Part shown: positions 6,415 to 10,173 of the stretch, one piece after another | Position numbering within the stretch: the stretch's first letter is position 1 | How the letters are laid out: every line of letters starts with the position of its first letter | Assembly (NCBI GenBank): GCA_910585895.1 | Contig: CAJUHY010000076.1 | Coordinates: forward strand, 1 to 10,173 | DNA length: 10,173 nt | Direction: 5' to 3' | From: an uncultured Lachnospiraceae bacterium | GTDB lineage: Bacteria; Bacillota; Clostridia; Lachnospirales; Lachnospiraceae | Notes under the pieces: generated by a model | Told to the model about the DNA's origin: nothing | Seen by the model: the letters and a program-made list of their open reading frames with translations, nothing else | Databases searched by the model: none | Program-made: the position numbers and the translations under genes

Positions 6415-7821
6415 TCACTCTTTGCCATTCCAGCAATAAGTACACAGTTTACATTTATCAATACCCACAGAATCCAGCATATCATCCAGGCGGTTGAACC
6501 TCAGGGAAGTAAAATTCTGCTCCTTGCGGATTTCCTCTACCATCTGTTCATATTTCGGCGACTCCGGGTCTGCATACTCCTCTAACACCTCATCCGTCAC
6601 ATTCCCTTGCTCCAGACGGTCGATGACCCTGCGGGCAATCAGGTCCATTTCTGAGGTGGAACGTGAAAAATTCAGATATTTACAACCGTAAAGAAGCGGC
6701 GGACATGCCGGGCGCACATGAACTTCCTTGGCTCCGCTCTCGTAGAGAAACTCTGTGGTCTCCCGAAGCTGCGTCCCCCTGACAATGGAATCATCAATCA
6801 GAAGCAGGCTCTTTCCGCGTATCAGTTCCTCCACTGCCAGAAGTTTCATCTTGGCAATCAAATCCCTCTGGCTCTGTATGGTAGGCATAAAGGAACGCGG
6901 CCAGGTAGGTGTATATTTGATAAACGGTCTGGAAAACGGAATGCCCGATTCATTGGCATATCCGATGGCGTGTGCTGTCCCGGAATCCGGCACTCCTGCG
7001 ACAATATCAGGGCTTACATTATCTCTTTTTGCCATTCTCTGACCGCAATCGTAACGCATCTGCTCTACGCTTGTCCCCTCATAAGAACTGGCCGGATAAC
7101 CATAGTAAACCCACAGGAATGTGCAGATTTTCATTTCATTGCCAGGGGCGGATAAGGTCGTGCACTCCTTGTCTGTAACCACGACAATCTCTCCCGGACC
7201 CAGTTCCTTATAATCCTTATACCCAAGATTCCTGTATGCAAAGTTCTCAAAGGATATGCAAAAAGCATCGTCCTTCCTGCCGATGACAACTGGCGTACGT
7301 CCATATTTATCTCTTGCCGCATAGATACCCTTCTCATTCATCAGAAGGATGGAAACGGAACCATCGACAGATTCCAATGCATATTGGATACCCTCTATCA
7401 GGTTCTCTTTCTGGTTGATAAGACAGGCTATCATCTCAGTGGCATTGATGTCTCCCCCGCTCATTTCCAGAAAATGTGAATGTCCCCGCTCAAAGAGCAT
7501 TTCGGTCAGTTCCTTGATATTATTTATCTTGCTTATTGTAGTAATAGCGTATGTCCCATGATGGGAGCGTACCAAAAGCGGCTGTGGCTCGTAATCAGAA
7601 ATACAGCCGATTCCCATGTAACCGGACATCTTCTGTATATCTTTGTCAAACTTGGTACGAAACGGCGCATTTTCAATATTATGGATGGCACGGTCAAATC
7701 CGCCTTCTCCATAGACCACCATTCCACCGCGTTTCGTCCCTAAATGGGAATGGTAATCAATACCAAAAAACAAGTCAAATACACAATCATCAGCGGTTGC
7801 CGCTCCAAAAAATCCTCCCAT
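6415..7821 (-). CDS. PurF-like phosphoribosyltransferase with degenerate glutaminase site
   Basis: PurF (amidophosphoribosyltransferase) makes phosphoribosylamine from PRPP and glutamine in purine synthesis. This 468-residue homologue has the whole two-domain layout: an Ntn-type glutaminase half (about 1-225) and a PRTase half with the PRPP loop LLLIDDSIVRGTQ (339-351). Cysteines matching the 4Fe-4S ligands of Bacillus-type PurF are kept: C233, C380 and the C457-x2-C460 pair. The glutaminase half looks disabled. The family starts M-C-G-I, but here it is M-G-G-F, so the nucleophile is glycine. The GHVRY arginine is replaced (GIGCIS, 70-75) and HNG reads HHG (87-89). An in-frame TGA at 7825-7827, one codon before the ATG, rules out a longer N-terminus. 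GAGGA lies six bases upstream of the ATG. No other purine gene is nearby. It may use free ammonia, or have another role on PRPP; automatic annotation would probably still call it purF. The fold is certain, the reaction is not. Confidence 0.9.
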   Translation of the reverse strand: MGGFFGAATADDCVFDLFFGIDYHSHLGTKRGGMVVYGEGGFDRAIHNIENAPFRTKFDKDIQKMSGYMGIGCISDYEPQPLLVRSHHGTYAITTISKINNIKELTEMLFERGHSHFLEMSGGDINATEMIACLINQKENLIEGIQYALESVDGSVSILLMNEKGIYAARDKYGRTPVVIGRKDDAFCISFENFAYRNLGYKDYKELGPGEIVVVTDKECTTLSAPGNEMKICTFLWVYYGYPASSYEGTSVEQMRYDCGQRMAKRDNVSPDIVAGVPDSGTAHAIGYANESGIPFSRPFIKYTPTWPRSFMPTIQSQRDLIAKMKLLAVEELIRGKSLLLIDDSIVRGTQLRETTEFLYESGAKEVHVRPACPPLLYGCKYLNFSRSTSEMDLIARRVIDRLEQGNVTDEVLEEYADPESPKYEQMVEEIRKEQNFTSLRFNRLDDMLDSVGIDKCKLCTYCWNGKE

Positions 7822-7868
7822 AAATCATCCTCATTTCTTTCTTCTACGCATATAAGTTACTTTCAATC

Positions 7869-7896
7869 ATTATAGCAGATGTCATAACTTTTTCAA
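7869..7896 (-). promoter_or_regulatory. Sigma-A-type promoter of the PurF-like gene and zapA
   Basis: On the minus strand, TTGAAA (7891-7896) and a consensus TATAAT (7869-7874) are 16 bases apart. The -35 box overlaps the stop codon of ruvB (7893-7895), so the promoter is squeezed into the 71-base gap. The predicted start near 7862 leaves a leader of about 40 bases before the ATG at 7821. No terminator is visible between ruvB and this promoter, so read-through from ruvB is also possible. Confidence 0.75.
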
Positions 7897-8885
7897 GCTG
7901 TTATGCCAAAATGCTTATAAGCAAAATCTGTTGCCACCCGCCCTTTGGGCGTCCGGTTGATAAAGCCGTTTTTTACAAGGTAAGGCTCGTATACATCCTC
8001 TATGGTGCCGGAATCCTCCCCCAAAGCTGCTGCCAGCGTATCAAGCCCCACGGGTCCTCCCTTAAATTTCTCAATCATGGTCATTAAAATGCTGCGGTCG
8101 TTCTGGTCGAGTCCGAATTTGTCAACTTCCAGAAGGTCCAAAGCAAAAGCAGCCACATCTTTCGTAATTCTGCCATCATATTTGACCTGAGCAAAATCTC
8201 TCACGCGTTTTAACAGACGGTTCGCGAGACGCGGAGTCCCCCGCGAACGCCGTGCCAGTTCAAATGCGCCGCCCTCATCAATCTCCACGTCAAGTTTGAC
8301 TGCTGACTGCAGCACAATGGTTTTTAATTCTTCAGGATTGTAAAATTCCAGGTGATGTATCACGCCAAAACGGTCCCGCAATGGCGCAGACAAAAGTCCT
8401 GCCCTTGTCGTAGCCCCTACCAGCGTAAAATGCGGCAAATCCAGACGGATAGAGCGCGCTGTGGCGCCTTTTCCTATCATAATGTCAATTACATAATCCT
8501 CCATAGCAGGATAAAGCACCTCTTCCACCTGACGGTTCAGACGGTGGATTTCATCAACAAAAAGAATATCTCCTTCCTGAAGACCGCTCAATATGGCTGC
8601 CATCTCCCCTGGTTTGCCGATAGCCGGACCGGATGTGATTTTCATATGCACATCCATCTCATTGGCGATAATCCCGGCAAGCGTTGTCTTGCCAAGACCC
8701 GGGGGGCCGTAGAACAGTACATGGTCCAATGCCTCCCCTCTCTGTTTTGCCGCTTCTATATAAACCTTTAAAGTCTTTTTAGCTTTCTCCTGTCCAATAT
8801 ACTCCTCCAAATGCTGAGGACGAAGGCTTGTTTCAATTTTCTGGTCCTCCTCCTGAATCTGGGTGGAGATTACACGTTTTTCCAT
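7893..8885 (-). CDS. ruvB: Holliday junction branch migration ATPase RuvB
   Basis: Hexameric AAA+ motor that, loaded by RuvA, drives branch migration of Holliday junctions in recombination and fork repair. With the chosen start the protein has 330 residues, normal for RuvB. It shows Walker A GPPGLGKT (60-67), Walker B LFVDEIH (108-114), sensor 1 GATT (157-160), the arginine-finger region PLRDRFG (168-174), sensor 2 GTPR (216-219), and a C-terminal winged helix with GTIEDVYEPYL (293-303) and GFINRTPKGR (307-316). The ATG at 8883-8885 is preferred because AAAGGA (8895-8900) lies 9 bases upstream and MEKRVIST aligns with the usual RuvB start. A nine-codon longer frame begins at 8912, but it has no ribosome binding site and starts only about 10 bases from the predicted transcription start. 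The gene has its own promoter and is split from ruvA by a GNAT gene and a 218-base gap. Confidence 0.97.
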   Translation of the reverse strand: MEKRVISTQIQEEDQKIETSLRPQHLEEYIGQEKAKKTLKVYIEAAKQRGEALDHVLFYGPPGLGKTTLAGIIANEMDVHMKITSGPAIGKPGEMAAILSGLQEGDILFVDEIHRLNRQVEEVLYPAMEDYVIDIMIGKGATARSIRLDLPHFTLVGATTRAGLLSAPLRDRFGVIHHLEFYNPEELKTIVLQSAVKLDVEIDEGGAFELARRSRGTPRLANRLLKRVRDFAQVKYDGRITKDVAAFALDLLEVDKFGLDQNDRSILMTMIEKFKGGPVGLDTLAAALGEDSGTIEDVYEPYLVKNGFINRTPKGRVATDFAYKHFGITA

Positions 8886-8927
8886 GAAGGTAAATCCTTT
8901 CTGATGTTCCATTCAAAATCTCTGACA

Positions 8928-8956
8928 ATTATAGCTTAGATTATGCCAGAAATCAA
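8928..8956 (-). promoter_or_regulatory. Sigma-A-type promoter of ruvB
   Basis: On the minus strand, TTGATT (8951-8956) and a consensus TATAAT (8928-8933) are 17 bases apart. The predicted start near 8921 gives a leader of about 35 bases to the ATG at 8885. It lets ruvB be expressed apart from ruvA. I see no clear LexA-type operator. Confidence 0.65.
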
Positions 8957-8995
8957 TAGACCCCTACTGGCAGCACGAAACCCTATTTTTTAATG

Positions 8996-9079
8996 CTAAG
9001 GAAATACTGATTAAATCATTATTTCCTTAGATACTCCGTTGGATGCGCACGGAAAACGCTTTAATCAGCGTTTCCCTAA
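8996..9079. repeat. Pair of inverted hairpin repeats (BIME-like or tiny MITE)
   Basis: Two hairpins stand head to head in the gap between the GNAT gene and ruvB. The first has perfect 10-bp arms CTAAGGAAAT/ATTTCCTTAG (8996-9005, 9021-9030). The second has arms GGAAAACGCT/AGCGTTTCCC (9051-9060, 9067-9076), 9 of 10 paired and fully paired with one G-U in minus-strand RNA. They are related: the left 20 bases (8996-9015) match the reverse complement of 9060-9079 at about 16 of 20 positions, sharing CTGATTAAA. A 5-bp inverted repeat, TCCGT/ACGGA (9035-9053), lies between them. TTAATG occurs at both edges (8990-8995, 9082-9087), a possible but weak target duplication. No U-tract follows the hairpins, so simple terminators are unlikely. 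Confidence 0.6.
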
Positions 9080-9103
9080 AATTAATGTTTGCTGCGGGAG
9101 GGT

Positions 9104-9550
9104 TTACAGTTCTTTTACCATCTCCATATAGGGAAGTTCCTCATAACCGCATTTTTTGTATACTTCAACCGCTGCGGTATTGTTTCGTTCCACTTCCAGT
9201 TTTAAGAGCACTGCCTGACCAAGAAAACGCTCTTCCACATAAGAAAGAAACTGTGTGCCAATGCCGCTGCCACGGTATTGTGGCATGATATAAAGGTCTT
9301 CCACCCAGATACAGTTCCCGCCAAATTCAGTGGTAAAGCTTTTGGCAGTCATGCCATACCCTGCAATGTTCTCCTGCTCCCGGAATATGTAGCCTTCGAT
9401 AAACGGATTCTCGCTGGTACACGCCTCAATGTTGCGTTTCATCGTGTCTTCTGGCACGTCATGTGAAACAGCAGGGGAATCATAAAATATTTTCATCATT
9501 TTCAGTACCGCTTGCGCATCTTCCGCTTTCATTTCTTTGATTGTAGCCAT
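9104..9550 (-). CDS. GNAT family N-acetyltransferase
   Basis: Predicted acetyl-CoA-dependent N-acetyltransferase of 148 residues, a single GNAT domain. Motif A is clear: IWVEDLYIMP (81-90) followed by the pyrophosphate-binding loop QYRGSGIG (91-98). Motif B follows with EVERNNTAAVEVYKKCGYEE (119-138), including the usual Asn and Tyr. The EDLYIMPQYRGSGIG stretch resembles diamine acetyltransferases of the SSAT type, but this does not fix the substrate. The start at 9548-9550 is chosen for GGAGG (9556-9560) five bases upstream. A frame five codons longer, from 9565, would overlap the ruvA stop as ATGA but lacks a ribosome binding site of its own. Either way it is translationally close to ruvA and probably co-transcribed. 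Finding it between ruvA and ruvB is unusual, since these are normally adjacent; a functional link to recombination is not implied. Confidence 0.9.
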   Translation of the reverse strand: MATIKEMKAEDAQAVLKMMKIFYDSPAVSHDVPEDTMKRNIEACTSENPFIEGYIFREQENIAGYGMTAKSFTTEFGGNCIWVEDLYIMPQYRGSGIGTQFLSYVEERFLGQAVLLKLEVERNNTAAVEVYKKCGYEELPYMEMVKEL

Positions 9551-9561
9551 GTTATCCTCCA

Positions 9562-10173
9562 TCATAAGAATGCCATCTGTTTTAACGCTGCCTTTAGAAC
9601 CTCTTCTACCGTTATGCCCTCGGTAAACTCTACACCATTTACTGCCTTTAAGGCTTCCGTTGAGGAATACCCAAGCGCCGTCAATGCCTGCACAGCCTCA
9701 CTTTTGACGCCGGAAGCTGAATTCTCTGATTCGGCAGCAACATGTACGGATTTAGCGGCAAACGCATCTTCAAGATTCAACTTGTCCTTTAACTCTAAGA
9801 TTAAGCGCTGTGCCGTCTTATTGCCAATTCCCGGAGCCTTGGCAATTGTTTTGGCATCATCGCCAAGTACGGCAAAACGCAGGTCGTCCGGGGTCATAAC
9901 CGTTAAAATGGCCAGCGCGCCTTTAGGTCCAATCCCACTGACTCCTAACAGCAGCTTAAAGATATTAATATCGTCTCTTGTAAGGAATCCATAGAGTTTC
10001 ATGGAATCTTCCTTCACATGAAAGTAAGTATAAATCTTTACTGTCTGCCCAGTTCCGCTAAAACTGTCAATTAAACTGGCGGGGATATGGATATTGTAAC
10101 CAATATTGTTTACTTCAAGTACAATGGTATCCTCCAAAATCTCAACCAGTTCACCTTTCATATATGAATACAT
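9562..10173 (-). CDS. ruvA: Holliday junction DNA-binding protein RuvA
   Basis: Tetrameric protein that binds the four-way junction and loads RuvB hexamers for branch migration. It has 203 residues, a normal length. Domain I is an OB-like fold (about 1-63), starting MYSYMKGELV as RuvA proteins do, with NIGYNIHIP (23-31). Domain II has two helix-hairpin-helix motifs: LLGVSGIGPKGALAIL (75-90) and IAKAPGIGNKTAQRLILEL (110-128). A flexible linker of about 25 residues leads to domain III (about 157-200, SEAVQALTALGYSSTEALKAV), which contacts RuvB. The start codon is the last three bases of the window, so the coding sequence is complete but its ribosome binding site and promoter are outside. Its stop overlaps the longer possible start of the GNAT gene by ATGA, and the GNAT ribosome binding site begins just after it. 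Confidence 0.97.
   Translation of the reverse strand: MYSYMKGELVEILEDTIVLEVNNIGYNIHIPASLIDSFSGTGQTVKIYTYFHVKEDSMKLYGFLTRDDINIFKLLLGVSGIGPKGALAILTVMTPDDLRFAVLGDDAKTIAKAPGIGNKTAQRLILELKDKLNLEDAFAAKSVHVAAESENSASGVKSEAVQALTALGYSSTEALKAVNGVEFTEGITVEEVLKAALKQMAFL

Noticed and set aside
6386..6418. Promoter between the PurF-like gene and zapA
   Set aside because: The best pairing (GTGACA with TTATAT, 18 bases apart) is weak, and co-transcription from the promoter at 7869-7896 explains zapA as well.
6415..7821. Reading the PurF-like gene as a pseudogene
   Set aside because: The frame is open over the full family length, the PRPP loop and Fe-S cysteines are intact, and a good promoter and ribosome binding site are present. 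Only the glutamine-site residues are changed.
8886..8912. Nine-codon longer start for RuvB
   Set aside because: No ribosome binding site precedes it, it lies about 10 bases from the predicted transcription start, and the extra residues are not part of the RuvB family start.
9051..9076. Intrinsic terminator after the GNAT gene
   Set aside because: The stem is reasonable, but in the minus-strand direction it is followed by GTGCGCATCC and not by a run of T.
1..10173. CRISPR array, tRNA, rRNA, defence or toxin-antitoxin system
   Set aside because: No spaced direct repeats, cloverleaf or rRNA-like sequence were seen, and every recognisable gene belongs to a housekeeping or common enzyme family.

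Overview
The window looks like ordinary chromosome from a low-to-moderate GC Gram-positive bacterium of the Clostridia, most likely a Lachnospiraceae-type gut anaerobe. The evidence is strong AGGAGG-type ribosome binding sites, sigma-A-like promoters, a Clostridia-style ZapA with a long coiled-coil tail, a large U32 (DUF3656-type) protein beside division and wall genes, and the family relationships of the proteins. This assignment is inferred from the proteins; no rRNA or other marker is present. All recognisable genes lie on the minus strand, so transcription runs from high to low coordinates.

In transcription order: ruvA (9562-10173, its start codon being the last three bases of the window), a GNAT acetyltransferase (9104-9550), a 218-base gap with a pair of inverted hairpin repeats and a ruvB promoter, then ruvB (7893-8885). 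A promoter overlapping the end of ruvB drives a PurF-like phosphoribosyltransferase (6415-7821), followed by zapA (5832-6356). A 313-base gap follows, filled by a 180-bp palindromic mobile element, then a tight cluster of a U32 protein (3257-5518), a RodA/FtsW SEDS glycosyltransferase (1793-3253) and a class B penicillin-binding protein (379-1836). Last, under its own promoter, is a Nudix hydrolase cut by the window edge (1-304).

Three functional groups can be read: Holliday-junction processing (RuvA, RuvB), septal or lateral wall synthesis (ZapA, a SEDS polymerase and its cognate transpeptidase), and enzymes whose link to these is unknown (PurF-like, U32, GNAT, Nudix).

The items most worth a second look are: (1) a 180-bp imperfect palindrome at 5595-5774 with GTAA termini and exact 8-bp direct repeats, which looks like a non-autonomous IS66-type miniature element; (2) the sequence it interrupts, which could form a long hairpin in the minus-strand RNA; (3) a PurF homologue that keeps its PRPP loop and iron-sulfur cysteines but has lost the glutaminase nucleophile and other glutamine-site residues; (4) a BIME-like pair of inverted hairpins between the GNAT gene and ruvB. 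I found no defence system, CRISPR array, tRNA or rRNA.
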